A stretch of 64,000 nucleotides of DNA from NCBI RefSeq assembly GCF_000307855.1, contig NZ_AJLR01000042.1, forward strand, positions 62,001-126,000, given 5' to 3'. Below, one piece after another: positions 33,673 to 43,526 of the stretch; position 1 is the stretch's first letter; the number at the start of each line of letters is the position of its first letter. The notes below the pieces were generated by a model. It made no database searches, was not told where the DNA came from, and worked only from the letters and a program-made list of their open reading frames with translations. The position numbers and the translations under genes are program-made. Source of the DNA: Schinkia azotoformans LMG 9581 (GTDB taxonomy: Bacteria > Bacillota > Bacilli > Bacillales > Bacillaceae_J).

Positions 33673-35894
33673 TGTCGCAACATAAAATTAGCCCGGAGCG
33701 AATTGAAAAGGAACAAATATACAAGGAAATGGGGTTAACAGATGAAGAGTATCAACTAGCGAAGGATCTATTAAAACGTCGTCCGAACTATACGGAAACG
33801 GGTATTTTCTCTGCTATGTGGTCTGAGCATTGCAGCTACAAATCATCGAAACCATTACTTAAAAGGTTCCCAACAAAAGGAAGTCATGTTTTACAAGGAC
33901 CTGGTGAAGGTGCTGGGGTTGTTGATATTGGAGATAATCAAGCGGTTGTTTTTAAAATTGAAAGTCATAATAGTCCGTCTTTTGTCGAGCCATTTGAAGG
34001 TTCGGCAACGGGTGTGGGCGGAATTATGCGTGATGTCTTTTCAATGGGAGCAAAGCCAATTGCTGCGATGAATTCATTACGTTTTGGCAATCTAGATAAT
34101 GACCGTACAAAAATGTTATTTTCTGAGGTTGTACGTGGGATTGCAAGCTATGGCAATGTGATCGATGTTCCAACTGTTGGCGGCGAGATACAATTTGATG
34201 AGCAATATGAAGAAAATCCATTAGTCAATGCGATGGTTGTTGGACTCATTTCTCATGACGATGTGCAAAAAGGTGTTGCCGCTGGTGTTGGTAATGTGGT
34301 TATTTATGCTGGAGGGGATACCGGAAAAGACGGAGTTGGTGGTGCATCGTTTTCCTCAGATGTTGTCGAGGCTGGAAAAGAAGAGAATAAATCTGCAGTC
34401 GCAATCGGTAATCCACATATCGGTAAAAAATTAATGAATGCATGCTTAGAAGTCATTCAATCGGATGCATTAGTTGGTATTCAAGATATGGGTGCGGCAG
34501 GATTAACATCATCTGCGAGTGAAATGGCAGCGAAAGCAGGTACGGGGATTGAGATGAATCTTGACCTTGTCCCACAGCGCGAAGAAAGTATGAATGCATA
34601 TGAAATTATGCTGTCTGAATCACAGGAGCGTATGTTATTAGTCGTGAAAAAAGGTCAGCAGCAGGAAATTCTTGATATTTTTGCGAAACATGATGTGGAT
34701 GCGGCAGTGATCGGTGAGGTTATACAGGAGAAAACCTTCCGTATTAAGCAACACGGTGAGATTGTTGTAGATATTCCTGTCAATATTTTAGCTGATGAGG
34801 CACCTGTCTATCATTTACCATCAAAAGAAGCGGCATACTATCAAGAATTTCAAGCGATGGAAAATGAAGTTCCTACAGTAGAAGATCATCAAGCGATGTT
34901 AAGACAACTATTACAGCAGCCGACAATTGCGAGCAAGGAATGGGCATACATGCAATATGATGCAGAGGCACAAGGAAACACCATTGTCGGTCCTGGATCT
35001 GATGCGGCGATCGTGAAAATCGATGGTACGGATAAAGCAATTGCGATTACGACGGACTGTAATTCTCGTTATATTTATTTAGATCCAAAAGTTGGTGGAC
35101 AAATTGCCGTGGCAGAAGCAGCACGTAATCTTGTTTGTTCTGGTGCAAAACCACTTGCAATTACAGATGGCTTGAACTATGGTAACCCAAATAATCCAGA
35201 AGTATTTTGGCAAATGGAAGAGAGCATTGATGGTATCAGCGAGGCATGTCTTGCTCTTCAGACACCCGTTATTAGCGGTAATGTTTCCATGTATAATCAA
35301 TCAAAAGACGAAGCGATTCTTCCAACACCTATCATTGGTATGGTCGGACTAATCGAAAATACAAAATATGTGACACCAAACCATTTCCAAAATAATGGTG
35401 ACCTTGTTTATTTAATTGGAGAAACGTTCCCTGAATTCGGTGGCAGTGAACTGCAAAATTTGATTGCTGGTAAATATTTAGGAAAAGCCCCTGTGATTGA
35501 TTTACAAGTGGAAGCGAACCGTCAAAACATACTTGCGACTGCAATTAAAGAAGGTCTTGTAGTATCTGCACATGATCTATCTGAAGGCGGTCTTGCTGTT
35601 GCCTTAGCTGAGAGTTTGTTTAATGGACAAGGTTTAGGTGTTGAAGTTAGGTTAACTGGTGACGTAACGGTAGCGTTATTTAGTGAATCACAATCAAGAT
35701 TCTTAGTAACTGTAAAAGCAGAAAACAAAGAACAATTTCAAAATCTATGGACAGAAGCGAGACAAATCGGCTCGGTAACGAACGATGGGAAATTAATTGT
35801 TTCTGTAAACGGTGAACATGTGATTAAAGATACCGTTGATGAACTTCATAAACTTTGGAGTGAAGCAATTCCTAGGTTAGTAACTGCTAAATAA
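33672..35894 (+). CDS. purL: Phosphoribosylformylglycinamidine synthase II
   Basis: The 740-residue product is the small-type PurL of Gram-positive bacteria. Motifs include [18 protein letters not shown] with the conserved His near the N-terminus, the ATP-binding [26 protein letters not shown] and [10 protein letters not shown]. It catalyses the ATP-dependent amidation of FGAR in purine synthesis, normally with PurQ and PurS. Neither neighbour is here and the gene is alone, so this may be a second copy or a moved one. GGAGGG precedes ATG 33672. Confidence 0.92.
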   Translation: MSQHKISPERIEKEQIYKEMGLTDEEYQLAKDLLKRRPNYTETGIFSAMWSEHCSYKSSKPLLKRFPTKGSHVLQGPGEGAGVVDIGDNQAVVFKIESHNSPSFVEPFEGSATGVGGIMRDVFSMGAKPIAAMNSLRFGNLDNDRTKMLFSEVVRGIASYGNVIDVPTVGGEIQFDEQYEENPLVNAMVVGLISHDDVQKGVAAGVGNVVIYAGGDTGKDGVGGASFSSDVVEAGKEENKSAVAIGNPHIGKKLMNACLEVIQSDALVGIQDMGAAGLTSSASEMAAKAGTGIEMNLDLVPQREESMNAYEIMLSESQERMLLVVKKGQQQEILDIFAKHDVDAAVIGEVIQEKTFRIKQHGEIVVDIPVNILADEAPVYHLPSKEAAYYQEFQAMENEVPTVEDHQAMLRQLLQQPTIASKEWAYMQYDAEAQGNTIVGPGSDAAIVKIDGTDKAIAITTDCNSRYIYLDPKVGGQIAVAEAARNLVCSGAKPLAITDGLNYGNPNNPEVFWQMEESIDGISEACLALQTPVISGNVSMYNQSKDEAILPTPIIGMVGLIENTKYVTPNHFQNNGDLVYLIGETFPEFGGSELQNLIAGKYLGKAPVIDLQVEANRQNILATAIKEGLVVSAHDLSEGGLAVALAESLFNGQGLGVEVRLTGDVTVALFSESQSRFLVTVKAENKEQFQNLWTEARQIGSVTNDGKLIVSVNGEHVIKDTVDELHKLWSEAIPRLVTAK

Positions 35895-35924
35895 ATTTGT
35901 GAATGTGTTAAATAACTTTTTGGT

Positions 35925-35957
35925 AGAGCACGGTACCCTGTGAATGGGCCGTGCTCT
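35925..35957. terminator. Hairpin after purL
   Basis: AGAGCACGG pairs with CCGTGCTCT over a 15-base loop. No T run follows, so termination is uncertain. Confidence 0.4.
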
Positions 35958-36033
35958 ATCTGTTAGCAGAGTTAAAGTTGGAAGACAGTTTAGGATTGCA
36001 GCCTCAGCAAAATTCATAGCTAGGAGTTATTCA

Positions 36034-36222
36034 ATGAAAGTATATAGTCTAAAAAGGCAATTTAAAGGTTACAAAAAGGAGACAGAGTTTTATTTAATAA
36101 GTGAATCAGAGTTTATTGGTGTTAAACAATTCGTGCTGAGAACGAAAGAACTAACGAATACTATCATAATCAATGAAAGCGAACTTCTTAAGAATTTTAC
36201 TTTCATCAGAGAAATCTTTTAA
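36034..36222 (+). CDS. Small protein, unknown
   Basis: ATG 36034 lies seven bases behind AGGAG and encodes 62 residues (KVYSLKRQFKGYKKETEFYL at the start) with alternating charged and hydrophobic residues suggesting a beta-hairpin then a helix. No membrane segment. The longer frame from 35944 runs through the purL hairpin and is less likely. No family recognised. Confidence 0.45.
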   Translation: MKVYSLKRQFKGYKKETEFYLISESEFIGVKQFVLRTKELTNTIIINESELLKNFTFIREIF

Positions 36223-37106
36223 ACTGGGACAGGATGTGTCTGGTCTGCAGCTAATGCACTTAAGCGAACATTCGCTGTGGCTTGTTGATTGATTTAATGT
36301 CGAAGTGCCTGGCACCTGTTGACTAAATTAATATCACTCGCTATTTTAACGTTTCTCGGAACGTATGAACACTTCGATTTAACTGACCTAGGAAAACGGA
36401 AGTATTACAACACAGGGCTAGGGCACCGTTTTTTCATTAATGATAAACTAGGAATTGACAGTTTAGATGCCTTCCCCGTAAAGTTGCTTACGCTGCAAAT
36501 AAAAACGGAGGGTACTAGATGCAATTCATTAATAATCTACTACTAGATATGGAACTAGATACTATATTAGTAAAATATCTTTCGATTATCATCTAGTATC
36601 ACGTTTTGCACCGAGGAAATGATTGAGAAATTTAAAAAAGTACATTACCTTTCCGATTACATTATTCAAAAGGAATGGGAAATTGCTGAATACAATGCCG
36701 AAAATCAAATAGATCGGAACAATCCTGTGAATGGTAGGGCCCTTACCAATATCGGCGTTTTTAGGGCGTATATTAAGAGTTTGGACTAAGAGTATTCCAG
36801 AATCTATCTGGGGCTGATTTAAGAAATATGGTAGAAGAATCAAGCGACAAAGCCTTGATTGGCGAAAGAAGCTATTGAAATCCTTCGCTACGTTAAAACA
36901 GCGGTGAACTGACCCCATTTTTTCATATGTTTTTGTTAAATTTGAATAATAATAGATGCATAAAGAAGTTGCAAAGTTTGAAAAATTTGATAAAAAACAT
37001 ACAATTTACTATAATGAGGTTGTTCATATTTATTATGTACATATTAGACATTCTATCATTATGATTATCTCAATGTCTAAAATTCTGAAACGGAAGGTGA
37101 CGTGCT
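36223..37106. other. Decayed region with a repeat word and a channel-gene remnant
   Basis: About 880 bases without an intact gene. It contains a repeat related to 29380-29410 (36297-36330, with GTGCCTGGCACC), a 75-codon open frame (36319-36546) without a ribosome site that I do not recognise, an MscS-like remnant (36613-36789) and AT-rich DNA before ctc. Confidence 0.5.
36613..36789 (+). pseudogene. Remnant of a MscS-type mechanosensitive channel gene
   Basis: The open stretch reads EEMIEKFKKVHYLSDYI, then NPVNGRALTNIGVFRAYIKS, which matches the cytoplasmic domain of YbdG/YnaI-like MscS proteins. It ends at a stop (36787-36789) where the family continues for more than 100 residues, and no membrane part precedes it. 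It is a fragment. Confidence 0.6.
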
Positions 37107-37709
37107 ATGAGTAAAGAGTTAGTCGCGGAAGTAAGAAAGGATTTTAGAAAATCAGCCTCAAATCAATTGAAAAGTAAAGGCCAAATTCCCGCGGTTGTTT
37201 ACGGAAAAAAACATGAACCAAAAGCAATATCTGTTTACAAGGGAGATTTATTGAAATTATTAAGACAAAATGGCAGATATGCGATTCTTTCTCTAAATGT
37301 GGGAGGAATTGATGAGAAAGTGATTCTAGGAGACTATCAAGTAGACCCTCTCACTAAAGAAATAATTCATGCCGATTTTCTTTATGTGGATTTAACTAGT
37401 GAAATTAACACGAAGGTCCCTGTTGTAATAAAAGGAGAAGCGGAAGGTGTTAAAGTGGGAGGGATCCTACAACAAGTGCTTTATGAACTAAACATTTCAG
37501 CGAACGTAAAAGAAATTCCAGAGGAAATTTTAATAGATGTAACAAACTTGGAAATTGGTGATACGTTGAAAATAGCCGATATAAGAGAAAGTTATCGTTC
37601 CATCATACTTAACCATGAAGACGATGAACTAATTATTTCTGTGATCCCTTCAAGGCTTAGCGTAGGTGCTAAAGAAGATATGAATGAATCTATACCACAA
37701 ACTGTATAA
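37107..37709 (+). CDS. ctc: 50S ribosomal protein L25/general stress protein Ctc
   Basis: The 200-residue product has an N-terminal L25 domain (about residues 1-92; SNQLKSKGQIPAVVYGKKHE, GDYQVDPLTKEIIHADFLYV) that binds 5S rRNA, and a C-terminal TL5-type beta domain (about 95-185). Length is typical of Ctc rather than the short E. coli L25. In B. subtilis this gene is stress-induced; no SigB promoter is clear here. A GGAAGGTGA site precedes the ATG. Confidence 0.9.
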   Translation: MSKELVAEVRKDFRKSASNQLKSKGQIPAVVYGKKHEPKAISVYKGDLLKLLRQNGRYAILSLNVGGIDEKVILGDYQVDPLTKEIIHADFLYVDLTSEINTKVPVVIKGEAEGVKVGGILQQVLYELNISANVKEIPEEILIDVTNLEIGDTLKIADIRESYRSIILNHEDDELIISVIPSRLSVGAKEDMNESIPQTV

Positions 37710-37716
37710 ATTGGGG

Positions 37717-37753
37717 AAAAGAATGGTGCTCGTTTATTGGCACCATTCTTTTG
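37717..37753 (+). terminator. Terminator of ctc
   Basis: AAGAATGGTGC and GCACCATTCTT form a perfect stem followed by T. Confidence 0.85.
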
Positions 37754-37879
37754 TTTGACTGGGACAGAGGGTCGGGAACTGTGTCCCGAAGAGGCTGAAT
37801 CGTATAATATTTCGTAATTTACACTTTCTTCTGTTAATATTGATATATAAAACATTGTTGAAAAAGAGGTGCTATTGTT

Positions 37880-38059
37880 ATGTCATATACGGGGGTTATC
37901 ATTTTTAGTATAATCATAGCTGCCGTTGTCATAGGTTTGACAATTTGGATAACAAATAAGGCGTATGAAGTGCTACCTTCTGTAAGTAAAGTAGATCCAC
38001 TCCCTAATGAAAAAACGAGAGAAATATCAGAGAATACTAGGTTCGATTGGGATAATTGA
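37880..38059 (+). CDS. Small single-pass membrane protein
   Basis: ATG 37880 follows AAAGAGGTG. The 59-residue product has one N-terminal membrane segment (about residues 4-24), then a polar tail ending RFDWDN. Similar small proteins (YtzI type) occur in Bacillus, but the match is weak. It is not clearly in an operon. Confidence 0.55.
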   Translation: MSYTGVIIFSIIIAAVVIGLTIWITNKAYEVLPSVSKVDPLPNEKTREISENTRFDWDN

Positions 38060-38159
38060 TGAAAGGTGCTTGCGCTCGTGCGTGTAATGGGGAGCAGGCA
38101 CCTACACCTGAAGGGACAGATTTCGTGATCTGCTTCGTGGATCGAGAGGAGGATATAAT

Positions 38160-38609
38160 TTGAAAACAATTCAAAGAATGTATGAGCATTTGCATTGGGC
38201 AAATCTTCATATTTTTGACGCATTGCAAAATATTAAAGGTGATAAGCAAGAGGTATGCGGATTATTTTCCCATATTCTATCAGCTGAAAAAGTTTGGTTT
38301 ACTAGGTTACAAGGTATAGATGGCCCCCAAATTCCATTATGGCCCGAAATGAATATGGTACAATGTGCCGAACTTATAATGCAAATTGAGATGACTATTA
38401 CAACCTATCTTACTAACTTAAAAGAGTCGGATTTGGATCAATCACTATTATATAAAAATAGTAAAGGAACAGAGTTCACTAATTCGGTTCGTGATATATT
38501 AACGCATGTAGCAATGCATGGACAGTATCATCGGGGTCAAATTAATACACGACTACGCGCTAACGGCGAAGTGCCAGTTAATGTTGATTTTATTACTTTT
38601 GTAAGATAA
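38160..38609 (+). CDS. DinB/YfiT-like metal-binding protein
   Basis: The 149-residue product is a four-helix DinB-family protein with the metal-binding His pattern: LFSHILSAEKVWF (about residues 37-49) and HVAMHGQYHRGQIN (about 117-130). Members act as thiol transferases or remain uncharacterised. TTG 38160 follows GAGGAGG by seven bases. A duplicated copy of its 3' end lies at 33178-33260. It lacks the sulfatase-like domain of EgtB/SenA enzymes. Confidence 0.8.
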   Translation: MKTIQRMYEHLHWANLHIFDALQNIKGDKQEVCGLFSHILSAEKVWFTRLQGIDGPQIPLWPEMNMVQCAELIMQIEMTITTYLTNLKESDLDQSLLYKNSKGTEFTNSVRDILTHVAMHGQYHRGQINTRLRANGEVPVNVDFITFVR

Positions 38610-38671
38610 TGGACCTTTTTGAAGAATTGTAAAAGTATTTGACCCTTGTCGACTAAATATAATAACAACAG

Positions 38672-38719
38672 GACCCACCACGCCTCTTAACAATGCGGAC
38701 AATGGTGGGTCATTTTATT
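38672..38719 (+). terminator. Terminator before potA
   Basis: GACCCACCA pairs with TGGTGGGTC and a T-rich stretch follows. Confidence 0.75.
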
Positions 38720-38812
38720 CTAAGGAGATTTTAAAAGCCGGGTGTAGTCAGTGTTCTAGTTTTTTTAGTATAATAGTGGCGAATTTATTTTTTGGCATAG
38801 GAAGTGTTTTTA

Positions 38813-39922
38813 TTGACGAATATTCCAATCATACGCTTTGAAAATGTAACAAAGCAATATGATGATGACGATGCTGTTCTTGTTAACGTTAGCTTGGAGT
38901 TTGAACGAGGGAAGTTTTACACACTACTAGGGCCATCTGGTTGCGGTAAAACAACAATCCTTCGCTTGATAGCTGGATTTACAGAGCCTTCAGCGGGCAA
39001 TATTTATTTTAATGGCAAAAATGTCAATCAAGTTCCCGCAAATAAAAGGCAAGTCAATACTGTTTTTCAAGATTATGCATTATTTCCGCATTTGAATGTG
39101 TTTGAAAATGTAGCATTTGGTTTGAGAATTAAAAAAATGAAAAAAAGTGAGATAGAGAAAAAGGTTCATGAAGCCCTGCAATTTGTGAACCTTAAAGGGT
39201 ATGAAAACCGTGAAATTAAAGAAATGTCTGGTGGACAACGGCAGCGTGTAGCCATTGCTCGTGCGATTGTGAATGAACCGGAAATTATTCTTTTAGACGA
39301 GCCTCTATCAGCGCTTGATTTAAAATTGCGCACAGAAATGCAATATGAGTTGCGTGAACTGCAACGCCGTCTAGGCATTACCTTTATTTTTGTTACTCAT
39401 GACCAAGAAGAGGCTCTTGCGATGTCGGATGAAATTTTTGTCCTTAATCAAGGAAAAATTCAGCAGAGCGGTACCCCAAATGATATCTATGATGAGCCTA
39501 TTAATCGATTTGTTGCTGATTTTATTGGGGAATCGAATATTATAAATGGCAAAATGATTCGAGATTACGAAGTAGAATTTGTTGGAAAAAGATTTGAGTG
39601 TGTTGATAAAGGTTTACATGATAATGAACCAGTTGAAGTAGTCATTCGTCCAGAAGATCTTGAAATTACCTCAATCGAACGAGGGAAATTACAAGTCCGA
39701 GTAGATACGCAACTATTTAGAGGTGTACATTATGAAATAAGCTGCTATGACAAGGATGGAAATGAATGGCTCGTTCATTCGACTAAGAAAGCAACAGTTG
39801 GAGAAGAGATCGGTCTCTATTTTGAGCCTGAAGCCATCCATGTTATGCGTTTTGGAGAGAGTGAGGAAGAGTTTGATCGCCGTTTAGAATCATATGAGGA
39901 AGGAGATTATGATGAATTCTAA
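38813..39922 (+). CDS. potA: Spermidine/putrescine ABC transporter ATPase
   Basis: The 369-residue product has Walker [10 protein letters not shown] (about residue 38), Q-loop [12 protein letters not shown], signature [14 protein letters not shown], Walker [13 protein letters not shown] and the switch [10 protein letters not shown], then a C-terminal TOBE-like regulatory domain. TTG 38813 with AGGAAGTG upstream is preferred over GTG 38804. It starts the four-gene pot operon; the next gene overlaps its end by 11 bases. Confidence 0.92.
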   Translation: MTNIPIIRFENVTKQYDDDDAVLVNVSLEFERGKFYTLLGPSGCGKTTILRLIAGFTEPSAGNIYFNGKNVNQVPANKRQVNTVFQDYALFPHLNVFENVAFGLRIKKMKKSEIEKKVHEALQFVNLKGYENREIKEMSGGQRQRVAIARAIVNEPEIILLDEPLSALDLKLRTEMQYELRELQRRLGITFIFVTHDQEEALAMSDEIFVLNQGKIQQSGTPNDIYDEPINRFVADFIGESNIINGKMIRDYEVEFVGKRFECVDKGLHDNEPVEVVIRPEDLEITSIERGKLQVRVDTQLFRGVHYEISCYDKDGNEWLVHSTKKATVGEEIGLYFEPEAIHVMRFGESEEEFDRRLESYEEGDYDEF

Positions 39923-40715
39923 ATTAACACGTAATCTTTATATGATTCCTTATGCTGGTTGGATTGTACTCTTTGTCATTGCACCGATTTTTTTAATACT
40001 TTATTATTCCTTCTTTGATATTGAAGGACATTTTTCACTGATCAATTATCAAAAATTCTTTACGTCTGTTTATTTACATATGACATTGAGCTCTTTTTGG
40101 TATGCATTTTTAATTACTGCCTTTTCTTTATTCATTGCATACCCAACTGCTTTTTTATTAACGAAAACGAGGCATAAGCATCTTTGGCTTTTATTAATTA
40201 TTACACCTTCGTGGATTAATTTATTATTAAAAGCCTATGCATTTTTAGGAATTTTCGGTACGTACGGAATGACAAATCAATTTTTAGAAATCATTGGCGT
40301 CGGTACCAAGCAGATCTTATTTACGGATTTTAGTTTTATATTTGTTTCGGTTTATATATTTATTCCATTTATGATTCTGCCTATTTTTAATGCATTAAAT
40401 GAATTAAATCCAACTTTAATTGATGCTGCCAATGATTTAGGAGCATCGAAATGGACAACGTTCCGAAGAGTGATTTTTCCACTTACGTTGGACGGTGTAA
40501 AATCGGGGTGTCAAGTTGTCTTTATTCCTGCTCTTTCTTTGTTTATGTTAACAAGATTAATAGCTGGAAACCGCGTGATTACCCTTGGTACTGCGATTGA
40601 ACAACATTTCCTTGTGACACAAGACTGGGGAATGGGAGCAACCATTGCTGTATTTTTAATTATTATTATGTTTTTAATTATGAGCGTAACTGGCAATAGA
40701 AAGCGTGGTGTATAA
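39912..40715 (+). CDS. potB: Spermidine/putrescine ABC transporter permease PotB
   Basis: The 267-residue product has six membrane segments and the permease EAA-type loop ([21 protein letters not shown], about residues 173-192). It starts inside the end of potA, with AGGAG six bases before ATG 39912, and ends one base before potC. It pairs with PotC to form the channel. Confidence 0.92.
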   Translation: MNSKLTRNLYMIPYAGWIVLFVIAPIFLILYYSFFDIEGHFSLINYQKFFTSVYLHMTLSSFWYAFLITAFSLFIAYPTAFLLTKTRHKHLWLLLIITPSWINLLLKAYAFLGIFGTYGMTNQFLEIIGVGTKQILFTDFSFIFVSVYIFIPFMILPIFNALNELNPTLIDAANDLGASKWTTFRRVIFPLTLDGVKSGCQVVFIPALSLFMLTRLIAGNRVITLGTAIEQHFLVTQDWGMGATIAVFLIIIMFLIMSVTGNRKRGV

Positions 40716-40716
40716 G

Positions 40717-41520
40717 GTGACTCAAAAATTAGCACCTATTTCAAAGCTTTATTTACTGGTTATTTTTGTTATTTTATATACGCCGATTTTCTTTTTAGTG
40801 TTCTACTCTTTCAATAGTGGTGGAACAATGTATGACTTTGAAGGCTTTACCCTTGATTGGTATAAAGAATTATTTAGTGATACGAGGCTTCTCATTATCG
40901 TGCTGAATACGATTGTAGTAGCATTATTATCTGCACTGTTAGCAACCATCATTGGTGTTTTTGGTGCTCTTGCTATTTATAACGTTAGAAAGAGAAAGAC
41001 AAAGCAAGCTTTATTATCATTAAATAATGTGCTGATTGTCAGTCCGGATGTCATTATTGGTGCATCGTTTTTGATATTATTTACAGTTGGTGGAATGAAA
41101 CTTGGATTTATCTCCGTGTTATGCTCGCATATTGCTTTTAGCATTCCCATTGTTGTGTTAATGGTTTTGCCTAAGTTAAATGAAATGAGTCCGACATTAA
41201 TCGATGCGGCAAGAGACCTAGGTGCAAACGAATGGGATGTACTGACAAAGGTTATTCTTCCCTATATAACACCGGGCATTATGGCTGGCTTTTTTATGGC
41301 CTTAACGTATTCGTTTGATGATTTTGCTGTGACGTTTTTTGTAACAGGAAATGGCTTTAGTACGCTTTCTGTTGAAATATACTCATTGGCCCGTCGGGGA
41401 ATTTCCTTAAATATTAATGCATTGTCAACTGTACTATTTTTATTTACAACATTATTAGTTGTCATTTATTATTTTATTTTACAAAAAAATAAACCAAGAG
41501 GAATGGGGGCTAGAAAATGA
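40717..41520 (+). CDS. potC: Spermidine/putrescine ABC transporter permease PotC
   Basis: The 267-residue product has six membrane segments and the loop TLIDAARDLGANEWDVLTKV. GTG 40717 is placed just after the potB stop; GTG 40705 and 40708 upstream are also in frame and the ribosome site is weak, so coupling to potB is likely. The stop overlaps the potD start by four bases. Confidence 0.9.
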   Translation: MTQKLAPISKLYLLVIFVILYTPIFFLVFYSFNSGGTMYDFEGFTLDWYKELFSDTRLLIIVLNTIVVALLSALLATIIGVFGALAIYNVRKRKTKQALLSLNNVLIVSPDVIIGASFLILFTVGGMKLGFISVLCSHIAFSIPIVVLMVLPKLNEMSPTLIDAARDLGANEWDVLTKVILPYITPGIMAGFFMALTYSFDDFAVTFFVTGNGFSTLSVEIYSLARRGISLNINALSTVLFLFTTLLVVIYYFILQKNKPRGMGARK

Positions 41521-42590
41521 AAAGATTAGTCCATTCGTTATTGGTAGTTGTCGTAGCATCCGTCGTTTTATTAGTGTTGCTAGATCAATTAAATTCATCC
41601 CAGGGGTATTCAAGTGGAAATACGTTAACCATTTATAACTGGGGTGATTATATTGACGAGGAGCTGATCACTCGTTTTGAGAAAGAAACGGGTATTAAAG
41701 TGATCTATGAAACCTTTGATTCAAATGAAGCGATGATGACAAAAATCGTTCAAGGCGGTACAACCTATGATATTGCAGTTCCTTCCGAGTACACGATAGA
41801 AAAAATGAGGGAAGAAGACCTGTTGATTCCACTTGATCATTCCAAGTTGCCAAATTTAAAGTATATTGATGAACGTTTTATGGACTTGCCGTTTGATCCT
41901 GAAAATAAATATTCCATTCCTTATTTTTGGGGGACCGTTGGAATCGTCTATAATCCAACATTGCTGGAAGGGATGGAAATAACAAGTTGGAATGATTTAT
42001 GGGATCCAGCATTGAAAAATCAAATTCTTTTAATTGATGGTGCTAGAGAAGTAATGGGAATGGGGCTAAATAGTCTTGGGTATTCATTAAATGATACGAA
42101 TAAAGACCATTTAATGGAGGCAAAGGAAAAACTGGATCGACTGACGCCGAATGTGAAGGCGATTGTTGGTGATGAAATCAAGATGCTCATGGCAAATGAA
42201 GAAGCCGCGATTGGACTTGTGTGGTCAGGCGATGCAGCTGATATTATGTCGGAAAATGAGAATTTAGACTATGTAGTACCGGAAGAAGGTTCCAATCTCT
42301 GGTTTGACAATATGGTTATCCCTAAAACGGCTAAAAACATCGAAGCTGCCCATCAATTTATCAATTTTATGCTTGACCCAGAAGTTGCAGCACAAAATAC
42401 TGAATATGTGAGCTATTCAACACCAAATAAGGAGGCTTTGAAATATATGCCTCGGGATATGGTAACGGATGAACGCTTCTATCCATCACCTGAATTAACG
42501 GAAAAACTTGAGGTTTATGAAAATCTTGGCAAAAAGAACTTAGCTTATTATAATGCCCTGTTTTTAGAATTTAAAATGCATCGGAAATAG
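41517..42590 (+). CDS. potD: Spermidine/putrescine-binding protein
   Basis: The 357-residue product has an N-terminal hydrophobic segment (about residues 5-22) and then the PotD pattern IYNWGDYIDEELITRFEKET, with SEYTIEKM, SIPYFWGTVGIVYN and LVWSGDAADI further on. No lipobox Cys follows the hydrophobic segment, so the protein may stay anchored by an uncleaved signal instead of lipid. ATGA overlap with potC. A terminator follows. Confidence 0.9.
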   Translation: MKRLVHSLLVVVVASVVLLVLLDQLNSSQGYSSGNTLTIYNWGDYIDEELITRFEKETGIKVIYETFDSNEAMMTKIVQGGTTYDIAVPSEYTIEKMREEDLLIPLDHSKLPNLKYIDERFMDLPFDPENKYSIPYFWGTVGIVYNPTLLEGMEITSWNDLWDPALKNQILLIDGAREVMGMGLNSLGYSLNDTNKDHLMEAKEKLDRLTPNVKAIVGDEIKMLMANEEAAIGLVWSGDAADIMSENENLDYVVPEEGSNLWFDNMVIPKTAKNIEAAHQFINFMLDPEVAAQNTEYVSYSTPNKEALKYMPRDMVTDERFYPSPELTEKLEVYENLGKKNLAYYNALFLEFKMHRK

Positions 42591-42615
42591 GCAAGGAAAT
42601 AAATACGTGATGACG

Positions 42616-42653
42616 AAAAACTGCACAGTGAACTCTCACTGGTGCGGTTTTTT
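42616..42653 (+). terminator. Terminator of the pot operon
   Basis: AACTGCACAGTGA pairs with TCACTGGTGCGGTT, followed by six T. Confidence 0.8.
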
Positions 42654-42836
42654 AATCCTTTTTTTCATTTATCTCCCAAAAAAATTAAATTTTTTTAATT
42701 TTTTTATTTAGCTATTGACAAAGCTAAAGATGTTGTCGAACCCTTGAGTTTACTGGGTTTTCATAGTGTTAAAGTGGCATATAGCCGTCGTTATTTACCA
42801 AAAATTGATAATTGACTGTGATTTAACGCACATTAT

Positions 42837-42851
42837 TGAAAATGATTTGCA
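42837..42851. promoter_or_regulatory. Possible Fur box before the ba3 oxidase genes
   Basis: TGAAAATGATTTGCA matches the 7-1-7 Fur consensus TGATAAT-N-ATTATCA at 11 of 14 positions. A TTGACT at 42812-42817 upstream could be the -35 box, so binding would block the promoter. The rest of the 302-base gap shows nothing else. Confidence 0.4.
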
Positions 42852-42892
42852 ATTAATATGGAGGTAGAAAATCATTTGGGAGGTGGAGTTCG

Positions 42893-43033
42893 ATGGCTAC
42901 AACAAAAAATACTCAAGAGGTAGTCAAAGAGGGCCGCGAGGGAATAGGAACCTTTATCGGGGTAGGGATTGTTGGCGCTGTAATTCTAGTTACGTATATT
43001 GCAATGTACGGACTATATATGGCGAGAATTTAG
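42893..43033 (+). CDS. ba3-type cytochrome c oxidase subunit IIa
   Basis: The 46-residue product has a short polar N-terminus and one membrane helix (GVGIVGAVILVTYIAMYGL), the form of the small subunit IIa that replaces a lost helix of subunit II in ba3 oxidases. GGGAGGTGG precedes the ATG and the gene lies directly before subunit II. Confidence 0.8.
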   Translation: MATTKNTQEVVKEGREGIGTFIGVGIVGAVILVTYIAMYGLYMARI

Positions 43034-43050
43034 AAAGGAGATAGGTGAAC

Positions 43051-43512
43051 ATGCATAAATCGGAAAAGATTTGGCTGACGTTAAGTTTCGGTATGATTAT
43101 GGGTTTTATGATTCTTACTGGTTATCAGGCCTTTGCATTAGGAATGGGGACACCATCTGGTCAAACAACACTTGATCCACAAAAAGTGGATCAAACAGCT
43201 CCATTTGATAAACCTGGTGTTACACAGATTGGAGAAAATGAATACGAAGTGGTCATGACATTACAAATTTTTAGCTTTACACCAAATAAACTTGAGTTTC
43301 CTGCAGGATCAACAGTTCATTTTAAGTTAACTTCAAAGGATGTTGTCCATGGATTTGAAGTCGCGGGAACAAACCTAAATGCAATGGTAATGCCAGGCTA
43401 TGTTCAAGAAATCACACAGAAGTTTGATAAACCTGGTGACTATTTAGTTTTATGTAATGAATACTGTGGTGCCGGACACCAATTAATGTCAACAACCATC
43501 ACGGTTAAATAA
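43051..43512 (+). CDS. ba3-type cytochrome c oxidase subunit II
   Basis: The 153-residue product has one N-terminal membrane segment (about residues 10-30) and a cupredoxin domain with the CuA ligands: His in VVHGFEV and Cys-x-x-x-Cys plus His in CNEYCGAGHQLM. The single helix marks it as the ba3 (class B) type. CuA takes electrons from cytochrome c. ATG 43051 or GTG 43045 could start it. Confidence 0.9.
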   Translation: MHKSEKIWLTLSFGMIMGFMILTGYQAFALGMGTPSGQTTLDPQKVDQTAPFDKPGVTQIGENEYEVVMTLQIFSFTPNKLEFPAGSTVHFKLTSKDVVHGFEVAGTNLNAMVMPGYVQEITQKFDKPGDYLVLCNEYCGAGHQLMSTTITVK

Positions 43513-43526
43513 AAGGGGGGAGTTAC

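Noticed and set aside
38160..38609. The DinB-like protein as SenA, the selenoneine enzyme
   Set aside because: SenA is a much longer protein with an added sulfatase-like domain; this one is 149 residues and 18 kb from the selenium genes.
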